DNA of 64,000 nucleotides from the NCBI GenBank assembly GCA_027422505.1, contig JAPQWV010000647.1, positions 62,001-126,000 of the forward strand, written 5' to 3'. How positions within the stretch are numbered: position 1 is the stretch's first letter; every line of letters begins with the position of its first letter. Below, in pieces: positions 34,153-44,507 of the stretch. Source of the stretch: Craterostigma plantagineum (Eukaryota; Streptophyta; Magnoliopsida; Lamiales; Linderniaceae). A model generated the notes under the pieces. It searched no databases, was not told the origin of the DNA, and saw only the letters and a program-made list of their open reading frames with translations. Both the position numbers and the translations under genes were made by a program.

Positions 34153-35744
34153 AGCGTCTAGGGCGACAGTAAATTCGTTAACGGGTAGGAAATTACTGCG
34201 ACTTAGTCAAGATCACATAGGAACGATAATTTATTGTCTTAGATCGATAGTACCTAGCGGGATTCGAATCCGGAGCACATCGTTATTATTTGAAAGCACT
34301 CACATTCGTTTTTAGGCGTATTCTCTTAATCTCTCATTTATTTAAGAGTGATCTATTAGGATAGTTCGTAAAACAATATGTGCACTTTATTTAGGCTAGA
34401 TATCGAGTCGATAGGTTATTACTAGTAATCAGTCCATTCCTCGTGTTTGATACTCGTTTACTCACTTTACTGCACTACAAACGATAGGTCCACTGCCTAT
34501 CACATGTTGGTGATAGTAATTAGGTATTCATTTTATTTTATCACTTGTCGCACTTGCAATTTTTATTAGCACACCATGTGTCGATCAATAGTCAAGGTAG
34601 AATTTCCCAACATACGTGCTACTCGTTTGTCCCGCAATAGCAACCCTACGTAAATGGAGAACCAATCAACTATCTATATGACTGTAGTTCCTATACGTGC
34701 ATTCGATTTTTATGAAATTCCCCGAGTTTAGACGCTTTCGGTGCCTAAATTATAGGAAACCAAACATACGAAACTGAATTCCATCTCTGATCGGGTTTAC
34801 GTAGTGGTATTCAATGTTTTGTTCTAATCCGTCTTAATCACTTAGTCCGTCTCATAAACCAATCAATAACATACGCATGGAGGCCAATCACACATACGCA
34901 TATGATGCACAAATAAAGAATACATAACTCAAATCATATGACTAAATAAGAAAATTATAGCATTAGTACGTAGTCATAATCCGGCCTCACACGGCCTCAA
35001 TTACAAAAGAAATTACGCTAGCATATTAACAAACGAAAACGACAATGAATCGAAAGAACACATTGTCGAAAACGAGATCTTAAAAGATAAAGAGTTCTCC
35101 CTCGTTACGGTGTTCGTGTCGTCTCGCTCCGTGCCGTCGATTGTATTCTCGTCGCAGCCGTGAATAGTTCTCCGTCCTCTTTATTTTATTTTTCTCTGTC
35201 GTCGCCAAGCTCCACAGCCGTCGATCATCTCCCCTTATTCGCTGTGTAAAGCTCCTTTAAATAGACGTTCAAGCTACTAGGCCGACTTCCTCCTAATGGG
35301 CCGCATTTATGAGTGATAAATATGATTCAAAGATTTAAATCTCATCTTCCCCACGTAAAGCTTGGTTGCACAATAAAGTCAAATATTTGACTTGGTTCAC
35401 CTAAATCGTGTGCCATAATCCTTGGACTGATTATAGCAATATTATGGGCTTGGGAGGTGACACGACCCTAATGATTTTAATGAGAGAGGATTTTATAAAG
35501 CCCACTTTGGTGCTTTTTGCTCCATGTCTATAAAATAAGAAATGCAAACATAAGCATAGCATGTTCAAGGATATATTGATAAATAATGACGGATAAAATG
35601 TTATTATGGGTATAAAAATAGCGTATCCTAACTTATCACATCCCAGTACACCCAACAAAGAAGGAAGTGAAGTTCGTGCATCCGATAAATTTGCTGTCGG
35701 AGGTATAAAATTTCCTACTTCATTAGGTAAAATTTGCTTTGTTT
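34153..35744 (+). other. Right part of the gypsy 3' LTR and unassigned flanking DNA
   Basis: The first several hundred bases resume the LTR broken at 24,041 (GGGCGACAG, then CTTAGATCGATAGTACC). An LTR end is possible anywhere from about 34,450 to 34,880 (for instance AATAACA at 34,871), but none is confirmed. From about 34,900 to 35,744 I see no gene. Confidence 0.4.
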
Positions 35745-35751
35745 CTAACTG

Positions 35752-38163
35752 TTGAATGATTTATGTGTGGTTAAGGTTCATGGAGGAGTTGGCAGATCTC
35801 ATTTGGAGTGGAGTGCTCGTGTGGAGAGGTTGGAAGCGGAGTTGAGATTGAAGGAAGAGGTTATAAGAGATCTAAGGTCAAATATTAGTACTTCGAAGGA
35901 TGATGTGTCCAAGGAGGATGCGAGGGAGGAGGAAAGGCTAATGAACGGGTGGATGAGAAAGAGGCTGAGGATAGGGCTGCGAGCGAGGATGAGGGTGATG
36001 ATAAGGCACGGGATATGGCTCACAGTGAGGGTGATAAGTAGACTTGGGCTTTGGGCCGGATTGGGCCGGTTCCGGGCCGGTTCTACCGGTTCCGGTTCTA
36101 CCGGTTCCGGCACTGTTCCGGGTCCGGTTCCGGAACCATTTTCCAGGGACCGGACCAGAACCATACGAAGAACCCCCGGGCCTCTTTTGGGCCGGTTCCG
36201 GTTCCAGAACCGGAACCGGCCCGTTTAATTTTTAATTTTTTTTTTTTTGCTATGAAAAAATTCTTTAGAAAATATCCAAAAATTTTATTCCAAAAAACAA
36301 AAAAAAAGATAAGAAAAGTACAAAAAAATAAAATCGACATGAGGGTTAGGATTTCTCGATGACGACGCCATTAGTGTAAAATAATAATTCAATTATTGGT
36401 AATAATAAGTGAGTGTGTGTAGGTAGTAGTGTAGTGTAGTAATAATAAAATAATTATTAATGTTAATAATATTAAATATTAATAGGATGATTTTTTTGAG
36501 AGCTTTTTGAGAGAGTTTGGAAGAGATTTGGATGTAATTGTGAGTTAAAATGATGTGGTATATATAGATTTTTCGTTTGGGGTTAAAACTGTAATTTTCC
36601 AGTGTTTAAAAATTAAAAAAAAAATAAAATCGACATGGCCGTTGGCCCAACGGCTATATAGCCGTTGGGCCGGTTCCGGTTCCGGTTCGGAACCGGAACC
36701 GGAACCGCGGATCCGGATCCGGGAACCGGAACCGGCAATCCGCGGTTCCGCGGCCCAAAAACCGGCCCAGCCCAAATTAAATGGGCCGGTTACCGGTTCC
36801 GATTTTGGGCCGGGTTAACGGGCCGGTTTTGGGCCGGTTCCGGGTCGGCCCGGCCCAAAGCCCACGTCTAGTGATAAGGATAGAGCTGAGGATAGGACCG
36901 AGGATATGGCTCACAGTGAGGGTGACGATATGGTCGAGGATATAGCACATAGCGACGGTGAGGATAGGGCTGAGGATAAGGCTCAGAGTGAGGATTGAGG
37001 ACAGAGTTGTGGATCAAGCGGAGGTTGAGGTGAAGAATGGGCACAAAATGATGAGGAGGATAAGGCTTCGTCAATTGCTCAAATAGTGCGAGGTCAAAAT
37101 GATCGTAAAAAGTGGCTAAAGTCGGCATTGTGACGCCCAATTCAACTCCTCAGCGGCCACAAAAGAAGGGACGGGCAAAAAATAAAGCTGCGATGATTGA
37201 TGTCAGGCTGCCGTGACTGTTCGAGAGTCGTCAGTGGCATATTGTTCAAAGTTCTCGGATAGATTTGACAATGCCACACGGCACGAGATCCCTGTGAATC
37301 AGCATCAATGTATAGACACATACATCAAAGCGAAGAAGCTTAGGTACCTTTTCTTCAATGTTTCGATGGTATTCATTTGATAACTTTTTGAAATGTGCGA
37401 TTAATTCTTATGCAGCGACGTCGTTTGGCAAAGCGATCTGGCCGCTGTCGATGCACAAGGATTCTATGTTGTTGTTACAGGGATATGCTTAAGTCAAACG
37501 TTATCGATGCATTAATCAATTGTTTGACACGGCATGCCGCGGGGATCCTCGAGAGACCACGCGTCTTTGTCTTCCCAAGTTTCGTGACTGGACAAAGATA
37601 CAGAAGATATCGAAAAAGAGGAAGGTGGAACCTGGTCAGCTTAAGAGCTTCGTCGAGCAACTTGCGGGAAGAAGTCGTGTAGGGCTAGAGCGGCTTGATG
37701 GTCAGGCATTGACGTCATTGGCATACGTGTTGATGCATGTGAATATAGGTTAGCACTGGGGAGTACTTGTCTACAATGTCAATGAGCGAAAGTTCTACTT
37801 TTGGGATCTGATGGCCTCGCATAAGATGACCTAGGCTGCTAGAGCATTCGTAAGTTTTAACATTGGGCATATTTCGTCGACTGTGTTGCAGTTCTACGTT
37901 AATGTTGGTTTTATATTGTGCAGCCTCATTTTCTGACGAATTATTGGGCACAGAAGTATGAGTATTTTTGTAAGAAGACCGTGGATCCAGAGTTTAACCG
38001 GTCCCAATTTGGCGACGTAGACTGTGGGGTGCATGCCTCATTAACCATAGAGGAATGCGTTGTCGACACCCCAGAGTTCAATAATATGACAAAGAAGTCA
38101 ACAAGGATGTGTATCGTGCTTCTATGGCTGCTCCCATTTTACGTGACGAGCATAGTTTTATGC
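35752..38163 (+). pseudogene. Ulp1-type (C48) cysteine protease gene, decayed and split by a hAT element
   Basis: The N-terminal part (35,752-35,940) is coiled-coil-like (ARVERLEAELRLKEEVIRDL). An acidic repeat region follows (DEGDDKARDMAHSEGD type, about 35,950-36,038), interrupted by the hAT element and resuming at 36,871-37,000 in the same repeat style. The protease domain lies at about 37,400-38,160: HWGVLVYNVNERKFYFWDLM, with the catalytic His-Trp after a stop at 37,752, and DCGVHASLTIEE near 38,010-38,050 with the Cys block. Frameshifts and stops split these parts. Ulp1-like genes of this kind ride in some plant MULEs. They resemble SUMO proteases, but the substrate is unknown. Confidence 0.7.
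36039..36870. mobile_element. Non-autonomous hAT-type element, 832 bp
   Basis: The ends are inverted: TAGACTTGGGCTTTGGGCCG on the left and, on the opposite strand at the right, TAGACGTGGGCTTTGGGCCG. A perfect 8-bp duplication GTGATAAG flanks it (36,031-36,038 and 36,871-36,878). Both subterminal regions are packed with CCGGTTCCGG/CCGGAACCGG words. The middle is AT-rich and has no transposase. Open frames inside (Gly/Pro/Arg/Phe-rich) come from these words. Confidence 0.9.
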
Positions 38164-38229
38164 TAGATCTGTTTCGTTAAGTTATTTGACTTGGGAATGA
38201 GACTGTTTGGAGACTCAGTGATGTCGTTT

Positions 38230-39010
38230 GTTGTGTAGTTCTATGAGACTCTGTCCGTATTTTATGCAGTACCATATGTTTTTATATTAAGGTACATTAT
38301 CTTTACATAAAGAGTACCATAATATGCAGGTTTACCGTACCATTATATGAGTTTATAGCTTACCATAAACAGAAAATGTGAAGTACATTATCTTTTATAT
38401 TAGTGTACCTTATCTTTTACATACAGAACCATAATATGCAGGTTAACCGTACCATTATGTATATAGCGTACCATAACCTAAATATATGAAGTACCTTATC
38501 TTTTAGATTAACATGCCTTGTCTTTTACAGACAGAATACCATAATCTGCAAGTTTATCATACCATTAAAAAGGGCGGGCCCAGCTTTTGTCTACTGGGGG
38601 GTCAAAGAGTTCTAGCCCAATCCACTAAAAGCCCTAATGAAAAAATTTAAAGATAAAATGACTTTGGGGGGGGGGGGGTCGAACCTTGGTTGATCTACAA
38701 GGAAATCTTTATCACAAAGGCAACTACCACTACACCAAACACAATTTTCAATACAATTAGCACATATAATTTATAACTTTGTTTTCGACCGGGGGGTCAA
38801 CTGACCCCCAGAGCTTAACGTGGGTCCGCCCCTGCCATTATATTTAAATATAGCGTACCATGACCAGCATAAATAAAGTACCTTATCTTTTATAGTAACG
38901 TTCCTTATCTTGTATAGTAACCTACCTTATCTTTTACGTATATAGTACCATAATCTGCAGGTTTACCGTATATATATATACATATATAGTACCCTAATTT
39001 ACAAGTGTAC
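38230..39010. repeat. Degenerate GTAC-rich tandem repeats, interrupted by a MITE
   Basis: Words such as GTACCTTATCTTTTA, TGCAGGTTTACCGTACCATT and AGCGTACCATAA recur several times at roughly 100-120 bp spacing. The run is broken by the element at 38,570-38,834. Confidence 0.7.
38570..38834. mobile_element. hAT-type MITE, 265 bp, with a tRNA-like segment
   Basis: The right end on the opposite strand reads CAGGGGCGGACCCACG. The left end reads AAGGGCGGGCCCAGC. Flanking 8-mers CCATTAAA (38,562-38,569) and CCATTATA (38,835-38,842) differ at one base. On the minus strand, TGGTGTAGTGGTAGTTGC (38,738-38,721) and AAGGTTCGACCCC (38,688-38,676) resemble Pol III A and B boxes. A run of Gs follows. Confidence 0.7.
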
Positions 39011-39494
39011 CATACCATTTGTTACACCATCGAAAATAAATAGATTCCTAAGTAAATCGCATTGTTCTGCATGATTTTGACCAGACCTAACAATAATAAA
39101 ATGACAAAAAAAGAAAAAAATTCCCACATTTAGATTCACCAGATTTTCAAAATATGTTGTAAGATGTTCTTGCTTCTAGCCAATGAATCTCGGAGTTCGA
39201 AGGAGTAATTCAAGCGTGTAAGGCCTAATGCACCTAATTTGATATAAAATGTAACTAACACTCTATAGTAGTGTTTTAGGGTGGTTCTAGATGAAAAATT
39301 AATTCGTACAACCTCGAACCTAGTATGATGTATCACATATATAAGGGACGTCGTACCTTTCTTAGCTTTGTTGGGGTATCTGTTTGTTTGTTTTAAGCGT
39401 ACCGTCTCAGAAATGGTTGTAGTACCCAAAATTACATATGACATCAAACATTTGCTCAATATGAGGAGCCATCTTTTTATTTATTACCTCGTAT

Positions 39495-39600
39495 GTCAGA
39501 AATATGTCTAGTCATGACAGAAAAACGTCAGAAATATGTCCAGTCATGACAGTAAAATGTGATAAATATGTCCAGTCATGACAGAAAAACCTCAAAAATT
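39495..39600. repeat. Tandem repeat, three units of about 33 bp
   Basis: The unit AGAAATATGTCCAGTCATGA followed by CAGAAAAACGT occurs three times with few changes. Confidence 0.8.
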
Positions 39601-39726
39601 GTCTCTTTCTTTTTTGACATCAAACATCTTCTGAAAGGCTTCTTTTTTTGACGAAATATCCCCAAGTCATTTATTGGAACTCTTACTAGGTACCTATTTC
39701 TGAAACAACACCGTACCCTCTATGGT

Positions 39727-40105
39727 ATGTTTAGTGTACTTTATTTTTATATATTACAGTACTTTGTTGGTATATATTACAGTATCAAATTGGCATATAT
39801 TACAGTACCATGTTTGCATAAATTACATTATCTTGTTGGCATATATATTGCAGTACCTTGTTGGCATATAATACAGTACCAAATTGGCATATATTGTAGT
39901 GCCATGTTAGCATAAATTACGGTACTTTGTTGGCATATATTACAGTACCAAATTAGCATATATTACAGTACCATGTTGGCATAAATTACAGTACCTTGTC
40001 TCTTGTTCGCATATATTATTACAGTACCAAACTGGCATAAATTACGGTACCTCGTTGGTATATATTACAGTACCAAATTGGCATATATTACAGTACCTTG
40101 TTCAC
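39727..40105. repeat. Tandem repeat, about 24-bp unit TTGGCATATATTACAGTACC
   Basis: More than ten adjoining copies with variants (AAATTGGCATA, TTGTTGGCATA, ATAAATTACAGTACC). It lies downstream of the MULE transposase remnant. Confidence 0.85.
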
Positions 40106-40335
40106 ATCATTTAGACAAAAGAATGAGCCATATCCTATTGACACATTTGGACAAAATAATGACCTACTGTCATCATTTAGATGAAAAGAATTAGCCATAT
40201 CCTATTGACACATTTGGACAAAACAATGACCTACTAACATCATTTAGACAAAAAGAATGAGCAACATCCTATTGACACATTTGGACAAAGCAATGACCTA
40301 CTGGCATCATTTGCACAAAAGAATGTGTCATTACC
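40106..40335. repeat. Tandem repeat, about 64-bp unit, 3-4 copies
   Basis: The unit has CATCATTTAGACAAAAGAAT, then ATCCTATTGACACATTTGGA, then CAAAACAATGACCTACT. Starts are near 40,106, 40,167, 40,231 and 40,304. Confidence 0.85.
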
Positions 40336-40399
40336 ATACAAAAGAGCAACGAAAAAAGGTTATTACGACAAAAGCAGTAACAAAATACCTGCAAATACG

Positions 40400-42451
40400 G
40401 ATGCTACGTCGATACAGCTTCTGTACAAGTACGACGATTATGCCCGCATTTCCCATATATTTTGCACTTGTTTGATCTTTCTATATACCCGAGAAGGAAT
40501 CCTCCGCTTCTTTTGCTGACCGGGAGGAACACGGATGTCCGGGTCACGAATAAAATTTCTATCATCGATTTGAACATTCATCTCGTGAGTCGGAATAGGG
40601 TTGATATGCATCTCTGTACTTCTGGCATCGGAAGTACGGATCACAATAATCATAAAAAGAATGTCTTATAGTCGCAATACAAGCCGCTGCATGCTTACAA
40701 GGTATTCTATAGACTTCCCATTCTCTGTATGAGCAGGTCCGCTGCTGGATGTCCACAGCAAATGAGCCCTCTTCATCGACAACCTCAAATGCCACGTTCG
40801 AATACTTACCCATTTCAATGTGCGAGCAACACTGATATTCTGAACAAGTTTTTTTTTTGTTTTGGACATAACTCGCTAACAATGGTCAGTCCTCTCTCCC
40901 GTCGTTCGTGCATCATCGTCATGATTTTCACACGAATGGTATCAACCATGCCCTTTACAGGCAATGGTCGTGCTTCTTTTACCCAAGCATTCTAACACTC
41001 TGCTTGGTTGTTGTTACTAACTCCCCACCTATTCCCGTCGAACAATGCATTTGCACAACATGTTGGATCTGATCTCTCAATAGAAGTCTTGCAATGGGCA
41101 TAGACGCGATGATGCTGGCGATGTGAGTCTGAAACTGAACCGAAGTAGTTGCATAAGCCGCTTTTGTGAAGATAAATGACCAATGTTTCTTGTTGTGCTT
41201 CAGGTAATATTTCATCACCTGAAAAAATTAAAAACAAATTATTTGCATCGTACTCACTAATGTAGTTTAAATTTTACTAAACAATTACCTCTTTCTTGAA
41301 GTTGTCAACCACTACAACCAATATGCATGACGACTTCCTGGAAATGATAAAGAAACAGCTTTAATAATACTCGGATGCCGATCTGAGGAGAACGTCAGCT
41401 CTCTCAATGTCGACGGGTAATGATCAAACATGCTCCTCAAGTTAGCAAAGAACCAGTCCCAATTTTCATCATTTTCAACGCTTACAAAGCCATAGGCACT
41501 CGTGAACAAGTCTTCGTTTGCATCCTTTGTGACGGCTGTAACGAGCACTCCTTTAAACTTGGTCTTAATGTAAGTACCATCAACAAACATGAGCGGCCGA
41601 CATCCACGAACAAAACCTACTAGACACGCATGGAAGCAGATAAGAGCCGACGAAACTTGTTGTCGTGAGGGTATACATCGTACTCCGCCACGTTACGCAG
41701 ATTGGTTTCTCTAACGGCATTACAACCACCTCAACTGATCAAATGTACCGTTATCCAACCCATATAGGTTAGGGATGGCACTTTCTTTGTCTCTATACGC
41801 TTTATGGTACCCCACATATACTCCATAGTCCCTTAGGATGTCTTTAACCATGGCAACGGGACGATACGATGGCTCGTCACGGACCCTCTCTTTGACTATG
41901 TTCCCTACCCACGGCGCGTCCGCTCGCGGATGATCACGACTCCTAAGAGTATCCACCACAACTGTGTTGTATTGGATCTCCGAATGCCAAACGAATTATA
42001 ACATTTATGACGCGATGTATATATTCACCACTTGCACGTCTCATCCTTGCAAATGCAATTATTTTCTTACGCTCGTTCTTTGTATAGGCAAAGTTTCTTC
42101 GGATGGCAATGGAGTAGTTCTTCAAATTACGTCTGCATCCCTAAAGATTCGTCCATCTCCCCGAATGTAATGACTCCATGCATCTACTGAGTTTCTTTCA
42201 AATTCAAACTCAATAGATTCTCCGTTCTCTTCCGTACTACAAGTAATGTTATCAACCATCAATATGAAAACCCTAAATTTAAAGTTTAACAACAATAAAA
42301 TAAAAGCAAACATGTTCGTCGAGGCACTTGTACCACATTCATCGACACGTTCCACTTTCATCGGTATCAATGAATATTTGTATCGGATAAACAACTGGTA
42401 CATATTGAACACATCCGCATTTTCTTTCAATGTTGAGTACAAACTTTCCAA
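40400..42451 (-). pseudogene. MULE (Mutator-like) transposase, decayed
   Basis: Right to left: an N-terminal region at 42,451-42,122; a pre-catalytic block at 41,959-41,720 (AMVKDILRDYGVYVGYHKAYRDKESAI); the DDE domain at 41,590-41,312 (VDGTYIKTKFKGVLVTAV, DENWDWFFANL, LTFSSDRHPSIIKAV); a helical region at about 41,218-40,979; a SWIM zinc finger at about 40,880-40,660 (CSYREWEVYRIPCKHAAA); and a terminal knuckle near 40,455-40,410 (CKIYGKCGHNRRTC, in which the second Cys appears as Tyr). Parts are in different frames with stops between. MULE transposases cut and paste elements with long inverted repeats. Confidence 0.85.
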
Positions 42452-42639
42452 CGGAACTTGATACTTTATTTAGTCATGCCAGGAATCGATATCCGACCAC
42501 CTTCGTTGGAGGGATATGTATATATCGATAAGCGTCGTCGCTTCATTGATCAATAGTAAAAAAAATCTCTCTTTTACACTCACACAACACAAATAACGTC
42601 CCGCCACCAACCGAATTTGTAGGCCCCTTATTTTCAGAT

Positions 42640-42860
42640 AATATGGCAACATGAATAAAGGTACATTGTATAGTTTAGAGTGGTACTGCATAACCGGACA
42701 TTAGGGTACCATATAGACAGGTTAGTTGGTATATAATATAAATACGCAAAGATACTACATAACCAATGTCCAATTGGATAGTGTATGGCATAATGTATTA
42801 GGTACGGTAAAAAACATATAATGGTACGTAATAAACATAACAAATGGTACGTCGTAACAG
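42640..42860. repeat. GTAC-rich short repeats upstream of the MULE transposase
   Basis: GGTAC words recur (GGTACATTG, GGTACTGCAT, GGTACCATATAG, GGTACGTAAT), similar in flavour to the repeats at 38.2-40.1 kb. Confidence 0.5.
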
Positions 42861-43483
42861 TTATATAAAAAAATCCAAAATCTCTATGGATTAGTCTCAT
42901 AACTATCAGATCCTTATATCGAGCTCTTATATTGTATTCAGCTCCCGGATTTGGGCTAAAACTTGACCACACGAGTGCAATCGATTAAGCAAGCCCAAAG
43001 CAAAATAAAAATTACCTGACAAAATTGAGAACCCAACATTCAAAAGGCTCGTTTCGTCCGGCACCGGCACGAGCGGAAGGAGGTGGTCGGCAGAGAAGAA
43101 ATTTCGTTGATGGCGGGATGGAACTCGAAATTGCAGAGAAAAAAACTGAGATTGTAAAATCATTTAATAAAGGTAAATTGGTAATCTTAGGTGGTCAGAT
43201 ACCTATCTGTAAAATTTTTATTCAAATAGGTACCTAGCTTAAAAATACTTCTGACAAGGGACTGATGTGGCTAGGTATTTATGTGTAGAAAGCCGAAGAA
43301 TAAAAAGCTAAAAACAATATTTCAATTGTGAAAAAGTCTACATTTACGGGTAATAAGATAAATAAGAATGATTAAGGGAGAACGATAGCCTATTGACGAG
43401 TCGTCATTAGCTTTGTTTCTTTGTCTTACTAAAATATTATTGAGGCGTTAATAATAGTATTGTTAATGTATATTGTCTTATTA

Positions 43484-43964
43484 GAGCATCTCTAATGGGT
43501 ACTCTATCTTGGTGTAAAACACAAAAAGAGTACATTTCTATTCCACTGAGACTCTAAATTTCACGCATTATAGTGTTGGTGGAAAGTGAAACTCTATTTT
43601 AAAGTAGGCACAATTTTCAACACTAATAATGTTAAATTTACTTATTTGTATTTTTATTTTCATTTAAGCTTACTGTAATTATATTCAAAACATCATATAT
43701 TATTATAAAATAAAAATAATGTTAGTTATATTTATTTATATATATTATATTTAAGTTTGAGAAAAATGTAAATATAATCTACTTTATAAAGTATTAATAA
43801 TTTTTTTATTATTTTTTAATAATTATAACCAAGGTCATTAATTTAGTTATGATACTTAAATAGAAATACTATTTTAAGTTTAAAAAATAGAATTAACGGA
43901 TTGGAATAAAACACTATCGAACTGCGTTTTTTATGAGTAGTGGCCATATGCTTTGGAGATGCTC
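43484..43964. mobile_element. PIF/Harbinger-type MITE, 481 bp
   Basis: The left end is GAGCATCTCTAATGGG and the right end, on the opposite strand, GAGCATCTCCAAAGC. Flanking 3-mers are TTA and TTG, close to the TWA target of this group. It has no coding content and an AT-rich middle. Confidence 0.65.
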
Positions 43965-44507
43965 TTGTGGTTAAGACATGCACGAGATTTCATTGCATAT
44001 ATGTTTTTTTATAATGACGTTGCATGTAATGCAATAAACGATGCAAGTCTTAATACTATATATAATTTGTTTCGGAATTACTTTCTTTTTCGAGGAGAAA
44101 TAATTTCCATAAGATCGTGAAAAGTATTGTGAAAAAAAAATCAATAAGATCCATCAAATTTCAAGACGCATACTTTGGACCAAAGATTGGCACATAAGGA
44201 AAACTTCGAAGGAACAAACTTGAAGAATGAATCGCATATCATCATCGTCTGTATCTCACTTCAGTCCACGGACCAATAAGAGCTTCCTATGACTACTCAC
44301 TCATAAGCGTTTCTTGGGTAGGGCTGATAGGCGTTCAATATACTGAGAATAGTATATAAGTTACAAATGGCTTTTCTCCTCAAACTTGTATGTGGCTTTT
44401 CCCGATTTTTCTTTCTATGGAAGAAAAACTAAACATACAAGGCTCGCTCGATCTACTACTTGTTAATGATACACCTATTAACCTAAGAAACCCAGCGCAA
44501 GCCTTAG
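43965..44507. other. Intergenic, nothing recognised
   Basis: AT-rich DNA between the MITE and the 3' end of the PCFS4-like gene; the gene's 3' UTR and polyadenylation site should lie at its right end. Confidence 0.5.

Larger units (their letters stand above)
39480..43260 (-). mobile_element. Probable MULE carrying the decayed transposase
   Basis: The transposase is flanked by TAGGTACCTATTT at 39,689 and its inverted counterpart AAATAGGTACCTA near 43,225, each beside a TCAGAA(A/G)TAT-like word. I could not fix the terminal inverted repeats or a 9-bp target duplication, so the limits are tentative. The element may extend left to include the Ulp1 gene. Confidence 0.4.

Noticed and set aside
34241..34280. 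tRNA-like GGGATTCGAATCCGG
   Set aside because: Looks like a B box, but no matching A box, acceptor stem or tail is found; it lies within LTR sequence.
36044..36362. Gly/Arg/Phe-rich and Gly/Pro-rich open frames
   Set aside because: They are produced by the CCGGTTCCGG arrays of the hAT element in several frames at once.
39136..39459. 107-codon minus-strand frame
   Set aside because: No recognisable domain, AT-rich intergenic context, no homologous neighbour; not supported as a gene.
39727..40335. CRISPR-like direct repeats
   Set aside because: Units adjoin and drift without unique spacers, and the context is plant transposon DNA.
42246..42461. Plus-strand frame opposite the MULE N-terminus
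   Set aside because: Shadow of the decayed transposase; no recognisable domain.
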